A stretch of DNA of 9,769 bases, taken from NCBI GenBank assembly GCA_964569055.1, contig CAZMSZ010000290.1, positions 1 through 9,769 on the forward strand, read 5' to 3'. The notes beneath the pieces are model-generated. The model was not told the DNA's origin. It saw only the letters and a list, made by a program, of their open reading frames with translations, and did no database searches. Both the position numbers and the translations under genes were made by a program. Positions 1-5,473 of the stretch are shown here, in pieces. How positions within the stretch are numbered: position 1 is the stretch's first letter; each line of letters begins with the position of its first letter. Source of the DNA: JAWLGW01 sp964569055. GTDB lineage: Bacteria; Planctomycetota; J058.

Positions 1-35
1 CCCCCCCAGAGTCCCCCCCGCTCTCGCTGAGATTG

Positions 36-55
36 CGCGCCGCCGCGGCGGCGCG
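36..55. repeat. 20-bp perfect GC palindrome
   Basis: Positions 36-45 are the exact reverse complement of 46-55, giving a perfect, loop-less palindrome of C and G only. It ends in the 13-mer GCGGCGCGGCTGT (48-60), which recurs at 108-120. It could be a REP-like element or simply a by-product of high GC. Confidence 0.5.
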
Positions 56-92
56 GCTGTAATGGAGTGAGCTTCCAGATCTTGGCGAGAGC

Positions 93-117
93 GCCGCGCC
101 GCCCGAAGCGGCGCGGC
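93..117. repeat. GC-rich hairpin with 10-bp stem
   Basis: GCCGCGCCGC (93-102) pairs with GCGGCGCGGC (108-117) across a five-base loop, CCGAA. TGTTTGG follows, so a weak rho-independent terminator on the + strand for a gene left of the window is possible. It shares its right arm and the following TGT with the palindrome 60 bp upstream. Confidence 0.45.
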
Positions 118-236
118 TGTTTGGCGAGAAGGCGCTTCGTAGTGCGCGAGGGACTTCGGGCCCAGTGCCCGGTTTCGCTGTCGCTGCTTTGCTGCGCATT
201 GCGACGGCCTCCCCCCAGAGTCCCCCCGACGCCTGG

Positions 237-270
237 TGCTCGTGCTCGTGCTCGCTCGTGCTCGTGCTCG
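237..270. repeat. TGCTCG hexamer tandem repeat
   Basis: Three TGCTCG units (237-254), a four-base CTCG interruption, then two more units (259-270). An inverted copy of the end of the run, GCGAGCAC at 287-294, can pair with GTGCTCGC at 264-271 across a 15-base loop. The same TGCTC/GAGCA core recurs in the double dyad at 338-379. Confidence 0.7.
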
Positions 271-337
271 CTCTTGTCGCATTCTTGCGAGCACGACCAG
301 GTCGGGCGCCTCTTCGATCGTCTCGTCGCGCCAGTCG

Positions 338-379
338 GTGAGCAGCTCTTGCTCACGCCCGTGAGCAAGTCCTGCTCAC
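338..379. promoter_or_regulatory. Double 19-bp dyad (candidate operator pair or cruciform)
   Basis: Two tandem copies of GTGAGCA-N5-TGCTCAC lie at 338-356 and 361-379, separated by GCCC, 23 bp centre to centre. Each copy is an operator-like palindrome. The two copies also pair with each other as one hairpin with 19-bp arms matching at 17 of 19 positions and a four-base loop. There is no T-run after it, so a simple terminator is unlikely. It ends 103 bp before the start codon at 483, a suitable place for a regulator to bind. The regulator is unknown. Confidence 0.55.
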
Positions 380-482
380 TGCGTCTCGGCGCGGGGGGGC
401 GCCGGCGGAGGGGGTGCGGTTTACAGCGCGGCGCGGCGCGTGTTCTACGCGGCTCCACTCACGCTCGCAGGAGGAGAGAGCC

Positions 483-851
483 ATGAACACGATCGCCACC
501 CTGTCCCCCGTCCGCGCCTCGGTCCTTTCGCAGGACACCACCCCGACCCTGATCGAGCAGGTCGAGACGACCGACCCCGCGGGCGAGCTGCTCGCGGCCG
601 TGGTCCCCTACCGCAACACCTCCGCCCTGATCGGCTACTACGCCGCGGTGTTCTCGATGATCCCCGTCGCGGGCTTCGTGCTCGGCCCGCCGGCGCTGAT
701 CATGGGCTTCGTGGGCCTCGCCCACGCCTGGCGCAACCCCGGGGCGCACGGCTGGCTGCACGGGTTCTTCGCCCTGGCGGTGGGCGGCCTGTCCTGCCTG
801 GTCCACTACGGGCTGCTCGCCGCCACCATCGTGGCCGCCCTCACCCGGTGA
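483..851 (+). CDS. Small DUF4190-like integral membrane protein
   Basis: A 122-residue protein of unknown function in the inner membrane. It has a soluble, acidic N-terminal tail (about residues 1-45), then a hydrophobic helical hairpin with the GYYAAVFSMIPVAGFVLGPP pattern (about 50-82), a short polar turn containing RNPGAHG (84-90), and a last hydrophobic helix (about 91-119). The order 'ALIGYY..VFS.IP..G..LGP.AL..G..GL..A.RNP...G..H' resembles DUF4190-like proteins that I recall from Planctomycetota and Myxococcota. That is a family-level resemblance only and implies no reaction. The start is secure: AGGAGG at 469-474 lies eight bases before ATG 483. Frames opening further upstream lack such a site. 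The gene stands alone and is followed by a strong hairpin. The double dyad 100 bp upstream may control it. Confidence 0.85.
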   Translation: MNTIATLSPVRASVLSQDTTPTLIEQVETTDPAGELLAAVVPYRNTSALIGYYAAVFSMIPVAGFVLGPPALIMGFVGLAHAWRNPGAHGWLHGFFALAVGGLSCLVHYGLLAATIVAALTR

Positions 852-873
852 TCGGCCCCCTTTCAACCCCATT

Positions 874-907
874 GCGCGCGGGACCGTCCTGAAACGGTCC
901 CGCGCGC
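874..907 (+). terminator. Strong stem-loop after the small membrane protein gene
   Basis: A perfect 14-bp stem: 874-887 pairs with 894-907 around the six-base loop CCTGAA, starting 22 bases after the stop codon at 851. No U-tract follows (TCACTGG), so it is either an L-shaped/U-less terminator or an mRNA 3'-end stabiliser. A second small hairpin, GGCGCC-gtcc-GGCGCC, lies at 913-928. Confidence 0.65.
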
Positions 908-1030
908 TCACTGGCGCCGTCCGGCGCCACCCCCCTGGGGCCGGGGCCCAACCGACCACGTCAAGCTACTGTCTCTATTGGGCTTGCTTCGTTCCGCCGG
1001 GTCGGTGCGAGACTTGTTCAGACGCGGCGC

Positions 1031-2656
1031 ATGAAGCTCGTCGCACCCGTGCTCGCCCTCCTGGTCCTCCCGACGGTCGCATTCGCCCAGTCGACCGCGC
1101 TCTCCGCCGCGGATCGCACGCTGCTCCAGCGCCTGGTCCTGGCGGAGGCCGGCGGCGAGGGCGAGCTGGGCATGGCGCTGGTGGCGCGGGCCACGCTCAA
1201 TCGCCTGGCCCTGGTCCAGAGCCGCGAGGTGACCCCCGGCACCTACATGGCCCGCGGGCGCACGCTCCGCCAGCTGATCTACGCCCCCAACCAGTACGAG
1301 CCGGTCTCGAACGGGAGTCTCGACCGCCGGCGCTCGGCCGAGGCCATGGCGGGCGCCGATCGCGCGATCGACCTCGCGCTCGACACGGCCGCCCTGCGGG
1401 CGCGGCTGGCCGACGAGGGGCTGAGCCGGGCCGCGATCGATCGCCTGCTCGGCGCGACCGGGTTCCGCACCCCGAGCGCCTACCGCGACTCGAGCCAGAG
1501 CTACGGCCGGCAGCGCTTCGGCGGGCACGTGTTCAACGGCGACCGGTTCAGCGCCCGCGAGGACGTCCCGGGGCTGTTCGAGGAGCAGTTCGGTCCCTCC
1601 GGCGCGAGCCGCCCCGGGTCGGGCGCCGCTCCGGGTGGCCCGAGCCGCGGCGCCGCTGGGCTGCTCGAGGCGGCCCTGAGCGGTGAGCCCGTCGCGGCCG
1701 TGTCGACCGGGGCCGGCGCCGGGAGCGCGGGCAGCGGCACGAGCGAGGCGCGCGCGATCGAGCCCCACCACGGCTCCGCGGAGCACGCCCACGCGGCCGA
1801 GTCGCTGGCCGCCCACGTGGCGTCCGGCAAGAACCTGCGCTTCGGCGACAGCGGCGAGGCGGTCGAGGAGCTGCAGCGTCGGATCGGCGCGCCGCCGACC
1901 GGCGTGTTCAACTCCGCCACCGAGCTGGCGCTCATGGACTGGCAGCGCGCCCACGGGGTCGAGCCCACCGGCGAGGTCGGCCCGACCACCCTCGCCAAGC
2001 TCGACGAGGTGGCGCCCGCCCGCAGGATGCTCCCCGACCTCGGCCCCCTCACCCGCCGCGTCTCGCGCCGCGGGCCGCTCGAGTTCGGCGACCGGGGCCC
2101 CGCGGTCGAGGAGCTGCAGCGCCGGATCGGCGTGCAGCCGACCGGGCTGTTTGGCCCCACCACCGCCGACGCCCTCGAGCGCTGGCAGCGCGACCACGGC
2201 GTGGCGCCCACCCGCGAGGTCGGGCGGACCACCCTCGCCAAGCTCGACGAGGTCGCGCCCGACCTCGACGTGTCCTCCTCGCGCTACGACGCCTACCGCG
2301 CCGGCCGCAACCTCGGTCCGGTCTCGGTGGCCCGGGTCGACGGCAAGCCGGTCGAGGTCGGGACCGCCCGCGCCTTCCTGCGCATGCGCGCCGCCGCCCT
2401 CCAGGACGGGGTCGCGATCCGGGTCGTGAGCGGGTTCCGGAGCCACGCCGAGCAGACCGACCTCTACCGCCGCTACCGCGCCGGCACCGGCAACCTCGCC
2501 GCGCGCCCCGGCTACTCCAACCACCAGAGCGGGGCCGCCCTCGACCTCAACACCTCCGACCCCGACGTCTACCGCTGGCTGCAGCGCCGCGCCGGCGAGT
2601 TCGGCTTCGTCCGCACCGTGCCCAGCGAGGCCTGGCACTGGGAGCTCCGCCGGTAG
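1031..2656 (+). CDS. Exported peptidoglycan hydrolase: SleB-like + 2x PG-binding + VanY carboxypeptidase
   Basis: A 541-residue exported protein. Residues 1-19 are a signal peptide ending AFA-Q. About 25-180 resemble the cell wall hydrolase SleB family (Hydrolase_2): LAEAGGEGELG with E39 aligned to the catalytic Glu, then TLNR, LIYAPNQYEPV and a late GHVFN. An Ala/Gly/Ser-rich linker follows. Two PG_binding_1 repeats lie at about 266-327 and 347-408, each with FGD.G.AVEELQRRIG and ending TTLAKLDEVA. About 415-541 are a VanY/LAS-type D-Ala-D-Ala (or L,D) carboxypeptidase: SGFRSHAEQ with R470, the SNHQSGAALD zinc motif (H498, D505) and EAWHWE (E533 base, H536 ligand). Every key VanY residue is present. 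Substrate specificity cannot be read from sequence. No strong Shine-Dalgarno precedes ATG 1031; the start rests on the signal peptide. An exported wall-remodelling or predatory/lytic enzyme is likely. Fusion of two catalytic modules is unusual. Confidence 0.9.
   Translation: MKLVAPVLALLVLPTVAFAQSTALSAADRTLLQRLVLAEAGGEGELGMALVARATLNRLALVQSREVTPGTYMARGRTLRQLIYAPNQYEPVSNGSLDRRRSAEAMAGADRAIDLALDTAALRARLADEGLSRAAIDRLLGATGFRTPSAYRDSSQSYGRQRFGGHVFNGDRFSAREDVPGLFEEQFGPSGASRPGSGAAPGGPSRGAAGLLEAALSGEPVAAVSTGAGAGSAGSGTSEARAIEPHHGSAEHAHAAESLAAHVASGKNLRFGDSGEAVEELQRRIGAPPTGVFNSATELALMDWQRAHGVEPTGEVGPTTLAKLDEVAPARRMLPDLGPLTRRVSRRGPLEFGDRGPAVEELQRRIGVQPTGLFGPTTADALERWQRDHGVAPTREVGRTTLAKLDEVAPDLDVSSSRYDAYRAGRNLGPVSVARVDGKPVEVGTARAFLRMRAAALQDGVAIRVVSGFRSHAEQTDLYRRYRAGTGNLAARPGYSNHQSGAALDLNTSDPDVYRWLQRRAGEFGFVRTVPSEAWHWELRR
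1826..2253 (+). repeat. 243-bp in-frame tandem duplication (peptidoglycan-binding repeats)
   Basis: The two PG-binding modules of the hydrolase are offset by exactly 243 bp (81 codons). Their ends carry an identical 26-base stretch at 1985-2010 and 2228-2253, and both carry the block encoding AVEELQRRIG. This points to duplication of one module within the gene. Confidence 0.75.
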
Positions 2657-2664
2657 GAGACGCA

Positions 2665-2793
2665 GGAGATAAGAAATATCAACAGGGAATTGAAAATTAT
2701 AAATAAGAAATGCTTGCCGATCGCTCGCGTGCTTGCGCGACAGCGATTCTGGCATTTCTAATTTCTAATTTCCTGTTGATATTTCTTATTTCC
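2665..2793. repeat. AT-rich imperfect palindrome between convergent genes
   Basis: An AT-rich island in otherwise very GC-rich DNA. The outer arms 2665-2691 and 2767-2793 are inverted copies matching at 25 of 27 bases. The inner arms also match (AGAAATGC 2706-2713 against GCATTTCT 2752-2759), with a few bases of indel in the left arm. The GC-rich loop (2714-2751) holds its own small stem, TCGCG/CGCGA. It sits eight bases after the stop of the hydrolase gene and ten bases before the stop of the convergent speD, so it may act as a bidirectional terminator. Length, composition and recurrence of its core ten-mer elsewhere suggest a mobile or dispersed non-coding element instead. No clear target-site duplication is seen. 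Confidence 0.75.
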
Positions 2794-2803
2794 GGCCTCT
2801 CCC

Positions 2804-3751
2804 TCAGAGCCGGATCGTGGTCGGCGCGCTGGGGCGCGCGGGCGGGCGGTCGAACTGGAGGAACGTCAGCCCGTAGCCGCACAGCTCCTCGTGGACGTGC
2901 TGGGTGCGGACGTAGCCGGGCACCTCGAAGGTCAGGGGCGCGCCGGTGCCCGGCACGAAGCCGACCACGTCGAACGACTCGGGGCGGAAGATCTCGAGGA
3001 CGCGGCGCACCAGGCCGGCCGGGTCGGCGCGGAAGTCGTAGTTCGTCTCGAAGCTGACGTAGCTGCCGACGTCCTCGGGCGTGACGTGGACGGTGTAGTA
3101 CAGCCCGTCGCGGAGCGCGTTCAGCGAGTAGCCCGCCGGCGAGAACACGTGGTCGTCCACCTCGAACCCGGGGAGGACCTCGCACACCCCCATGCCGCGG
3201 ATCCGGGCGCGGGTCTGCTCGCACCCGCCGCTGAACGCCTCCGCCCGCTCCACGATCCCGTGCATCAGCACCTCGAGCGTGGTGTCGCTCGCGTCGGGCG
3301 CGTAGGGGCGCGTGGTGTGGAACAGCTGGATGCAGTGGCTGTGCTCGCGGCCGAACCGGAGCGCGCGCCCGGGCAGCCGGCGCGCGAGCTGGCGCGCGTC
3401 GTCCTGGAACGTGGTGGGCTGCTCGCGGGGGAACAGCTCGTCCTTGCGCTCGAGCGAGAGGAACGCCACCGCGTCGGGCGACACGCGCTCGAGGACCGCG
3501 TCGACGGCGTCCACGATCCGGGTGCGCCCGCAGGTGATCAGCGTGATGTGCTCGTCGTAGACGAACAGGCTCGACTCGGAGAGCAGGTAGGCGTCGAATC
3601 GCGCGCTCGAGCGGCGGGAGAGGACCTGCGCCCCCGCCGCGCGCACCACCCGCTCCCAGAACGCGTGCCCGAGCAGGCGAAGCGAGGGGTGGCCGGTCGC
3701 GACGACCAGCTCCACCTTCTTCTCCGGTCCCTCGAAGCCGTCGCGGGTCAT
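2804..3751 (-). CDS. speD: S-adenosylmethionine decarboxylase proenzyme, eukaryotic type
   Basis: A 315-residue cytosolic pyruvoyl enzyme that decarboxylates S-adenosylmethionine to supply the aminopropyl donor for spermidine. It matches the long eukaryotic AMD1-type fold, not the roughly 120-residue bacterial SpeD. The N-terminus GFEGPEKKVEL matches the human FEGTEK region, which supports the chosen ATG. The self-cleavage site YLLSESSLF gives E59-S60 (human E67-S68), where S60 would become the pyruvoyl group. C74 in TCGRT matches human C82. GYSLN gives S209 (human S229), VHVTPE gives H222 and E226 (human H243, E247), followed by YVSFETN. All processing and catalytic residues I can check are present. 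No spermidine synthase gene is adjacent. The Shine-Dalgarno is weak (GGAG, about 11 bases upstream). An AT-rich patch at 3788-3806 may hold its promoter. A changed substrate (another decarboxylase activity) cannot be excluded. Confidence 0.92.
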   Translation of the reverse strand: MTRDGFEGPEKKVELVVATGHPSLRLLGHAFWERVVRAAGAQVLSRRSSARFDAYLLSESSLFVYDEHITLITCGRTRIVDAVDAVLERVSPDAVAFLSLERKDELFPREQPTTFQDDARQLARRLPGRALRFGREHSHCIQLFHTTRPYAPDASDTTLEVLMHGIVERAEAFSGGCEQTRARIRGMGVCEVLPGFEVDDHVFSPAGYSLNALRDGLYYTVHVTPEDVGSYVSFETNYDFRADPAGLVRRVLEIFRPESFDVVGFVPGTGAPLTFEVPGYVRTQHVHEELCGYGLTFLQFDRPPARPSAPTTIRL

Positions 3752-3817
3752 CGCGCAGGTACTCCGGCCGCACCCGCGGCGAGGACATTGTTTACCGATT
3801 CTAAGCGCTCGACACCA

Positions 3818-3839
3818 GGGCGCGCGTGGGTTCGCGCCC
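3818..3839 (-). terminator. Short GC stem-loop after the SDR-like gene
   Basis: GGGCGCG (3818-3824) pairs with CGCGCCC (3833-3839) over an eight-base loop, three bases beyond the stop codon of the minus-strand gene ending at 3842. No U-tract follows. It may attenuate read-through into speD, which lies downstream on the same strand. Confidence 0.35.
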
Positions 3840-3841
3840 GG

Positions 3842-4789
3842 TCAGGTCGCCGCCGCGTGCAGCGCCGCGAAGCCCTCCCGCCAGCTCGGGTGCGCCGGGC
3901 TCCAGCCCAGCGCCTGCTTCGCCCGCGCGTTGCTCACGCCGCGGAGCTGCTCCATGAGGTAGATCGCGTAGGGACCGGCGCCCAGGCGGGCGAGCCAGGC
4001 GGGCACGTGCCTCGGCGGCGGCGCGCCGAGCCGGGTCGCCAGCTCGGGCAACCACTCGCGCAGCGGCGCGGGGTCGTCGTCCACGACGTGGTACACCCCG
4101 CGCGCGCCGCGCTCGAGCGCGAGGACCGTGGCCTCGGCCGCGTCGTCCACGTGGATGAACGAGAACACCCCCGCCCCGCGCCCGACCAGCGGCACCCGCC
4201 GCCGCCGCACGTCCTCCACGAACGTGCCGTCGGGCGCGTAGACCGTGCCGGGCCCGTAGAAGAAGCCGTAGCGCAGCGCGCACCCCACGAGGTCGGGCGG
4301 CGTGGTCACGCGCCGCTCGAGCTCGGCCACCGCCTCGATCAGCTCGGCGAAGGCGCGCGGCGCGTCGAGGTACAGCGGGGCGTCCTCGTCGAGCAGCCCC
4401 TCGCCCGCCGGCCGGTGGGCGAAGGCGATGCTCTGGGCCACGAACCGCTCCACGCCGGCCACCCGCGCCGCCGCCAGCAGGTTGGCCGTGCCCTCGGTGC
4501 GCAGCCGGTTGGTGAGCGCGAGCTCGTGCCGGACCCGGCGCGGGTTGATCCGCGGCGGGATCGCGGTGAGCTGGTGCACGATCGCGTCGGGCTTGGCGGC
4601 CGAGACCATCTCGACCACGGCCGGCCGGTCGAACACGTCGCCGACCGCCGGGGTCACGCCGAGCCGCTCGAGCTCCTCGCGGCGCGATGGCCAGCGGGTC
4701 AACCCCGTCACGCGGTGCCCCGCGGCGAGCAGACGAGGGACGAGGGCGCGGCCGATCACGCCGGTAGCGCCCGCCAGGAACACGTGCAC
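3842..4789 (-). CDS. NAD(P)-binding SDR-like epimerase/oxidoreductase, atypical
   Basis: About 315 residues, of the extended short-chain dehydrogenase (NAD-dependent epimerase/dehydratase) type. The N-terminal MHVFLAGATGVIGRALVPRL carries the Rossmann GxxGxxG (residues 7-13). D51 in GDVFD, the strand ending RFVAQSIAFAH (116-125), LRYGFFYGPGT (172-182) and FSFIHVDDAAEA (209-220) follow the family order. The C-terminus (YHVVDDDPAPLREWLPELA, SNARAKQALGWSP, PSWREGF) matches a subgroup annotated simply as NAD(P)-dependent oxidoreductases in actinomycetes and others. The usual catalytic YxxxK is not visible where expected (APRAFAELIEAVAELE, 143-158), so it may be an atypical or non-catalytic SDR. 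The substrate is unknown. GTG 4789 is chosen because GGGAGG (4795-4800) lies five bases upstream. ATG 4816 in the same frame would add nine residues. It may be co-transcribed with speD, 90 bp downstream. Confidence 0.88.
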   Translation of the reverse strand: MHVFLAGATGVIGRALVPRLLAAGHRVTGLTRWPSRREELERLGVTPAVGDVFDRPAVVEMVSAAKPDAIVHQLTAIPPRINPRRVRHELALTNRLRTEGTANLLAAARVAGVERFVAQSIAFAHRPAGEGLLDEDAPLYLDAPRAFAELIEAVAELERRVTTPPDLVGCALRYGFFYGPGTVYAPDGTFVEDVRRRRVPLVGRGAGVFSFIHVDDAAEATVLALERGARGVYHVVDDDPAPLREWLPELATRLGAPPPRHVPAWLARLGAGPYAIYLMEQLRGVSNARAKQALGWSPAHPSWREGFAALHAAAT

Positions 4790-4794
4790 GCGCA

Positions 4795-4800
4795 CCTCCC
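4795..4800 (-). promoter_or_regulatory. Shine-Dalgarno that decides the SDR-like start
   Basis: GGGAGG on the minus strand overlaps the in-frame GTG at 4795 and lies five bases before GTG 4789, favouring the latter over ATG 4816. Confidence 0.6.
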
Positions 4801-4936
4801 ACTCAGACGCGAGCATAGCGCCGCTGGGACGAGACGGGGGACGGCGCGGACGGGGCAGCCTCGCCCAGCGCGGGGCGGCGTCGACTCGCCCGCCGGCGCT
4901 CGGGCCTGGGGCACGCGCTTCGCTCCTCCAGACGCC

Positions 4937-4944
4937 GGAGGTGA
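4937..4944 (+). promoter_or_regulatory. Extended Shine-Dalgarno of the four-helix membrane protein
   Basis: GGAGGTGA is an exact extended match to the anti-Shine-Dalgarno. Its GGAGG core ends seven bases before GTG 4949. This fixes the start inside a much longer open frame that runs from 2891 and is mostly antisense to real genes. Confidence 0.75.
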
Positions 4945-4948
4945 GGAC

Positions 4949-5473
4949 GTGACGCTGGAGAACGGGCTCAAGGCCGCCATGGTCGGCGCCCTGGCCGGGT
5001 TGGTGGTCTGGGCGCTGCTCATGATCGGGGGCCAGGCGACCGAGCTGTTCCCGTTCGACACACCGCCCAGCACGGCGTTCCTGATGGCGCTCGGGGTGGA
5101 GTGGCGGCCCGCGGGGGTCCTGATGCACTTCGCCCTGGCGATCGGCGGGTCGCTGGCGCTGGTGGGGCTGTTCCACCAGGAGACCGACGTCCTCACCGGC
5201 GTGATCGTGGGCGCGGGCCTGTGGCTGTTCGCGATGCTCGTGATGTCGCCCGTGATCGGCTGGGGCGCGTTCGGCTACGGCGGCGCGCGGGAGCTGCCCG
5301 TGGACCACGCGCTCCACCTCGACCCGGGGCCGCGCTACGCGGCGATCACCCTGGCCCTGGCGCTGCTGTATGGGGTCATCATCGGCCTGGGCGACGCGCT
5401 GTGGTGCCGGTTCCCCCAGCCGCGCCAACGCGGCGGCCGCGCCCGCTGGCGCTCCACGATCACCGCGCGCTGA
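4949..5473 (+). CDS. Four-helix integral membrane protein of unknown function
   Basis: A 174-residue inner-membrane protein that I do not recognise. Predicted helices: about 6-28 (GLKAAMVGALAGLVVWALLM), 55-75 (GVLMHFALAIGGSLALVGLF), 83-105 (GVIVGAGLWLFAMLVMSPVI) and 128-152 (YAAITLALALLYGVIIGLGD). It ends in a very basic, presumably cytosolic tail (RFPQPRQRGGRARWR). The loop before the last helix is acidic and His-rich (ELPVDHALHLDPGPR), and WGAFGYGG precedes it. The start is GTG 4949 with a perfect extended Shine-Dalgarno. It is divergent from the SDR-like gene (about 160 bp apart) and convergent with the lepB operon, whose last stop codon begins directly after this gene's stop (5473/5474). 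No terminator fits between them, so the converging transcripts probably overlap. Confidence 0.8.
   Translation: MTLENGLKAAMVGALAGLVVWALLMIGGQATELFPFDTPPSTAFLMALGVEWRPAGVLMHFALAIGGSLALVGLFHQETDVLTGVIVGAGLWLFAMLVMSPVIGWGAFGYGGARELPVDHALHLDPGPRYAAITLALALLYGVIIGLGDALWCRFPQPRQRGGRARWRSTITAR

Larger units (their letters stand above)
1..228. repeat. C-tract direct repeat (C6-7 AGAGT C6-7 G), two copies
   Basis: Positions 1-20 read seven C, AGAGT, seven C, G. Positions 211-228 read six C, AGAGT, six C, G. The two copies are about 210 bp apart and differ only in C-tract length. No function is known to me. Confidence 0.6.
1..482. other. Non-coding, repeat- and palindrome-rich region upstream of the first gene
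   Basis: No credible gene is seen here. Open frames in this stretch translate to low-complexity Arg/Ala/Ser/Cys-rich strings with no domain and no good ribosome binding site. Instead the DNA holds two copies of a C-tract element, two GC-rich hairpins that share the 13-mer GCGGCGCGGCTGT, a TGCTCG hexamer run and a double dyad just ahead of the gene at 483. It could be the regulatory or 3' region of a gene lying left of the window. Confidence 0.6.

Noticed and set aside
67..486. A 139-codon open frame covering the repeat region
   Set aside because: The translation is Arg/Ser/Cys low complexity caused by the TGCTCG run, with no ribosome binding site and no family resemblance.
908..2755. A 615-codon open frame on the minus strand
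   Set aside because: It is antisense to the hydrolase gene. Its translation is Gly/Ala/Arg/Leu low complexity with no domain, as expected from codon bias in GC-rich DNA.
2891..4948. The upstream part of an 860-codon plus-strand open frame
   Set aside because: It is antisense to speD and the SDR-like gene, both of which have clear family motifs. Only the part from GTG 4949 is preceded by a strong ribosome binding site and makes a sensible protein.
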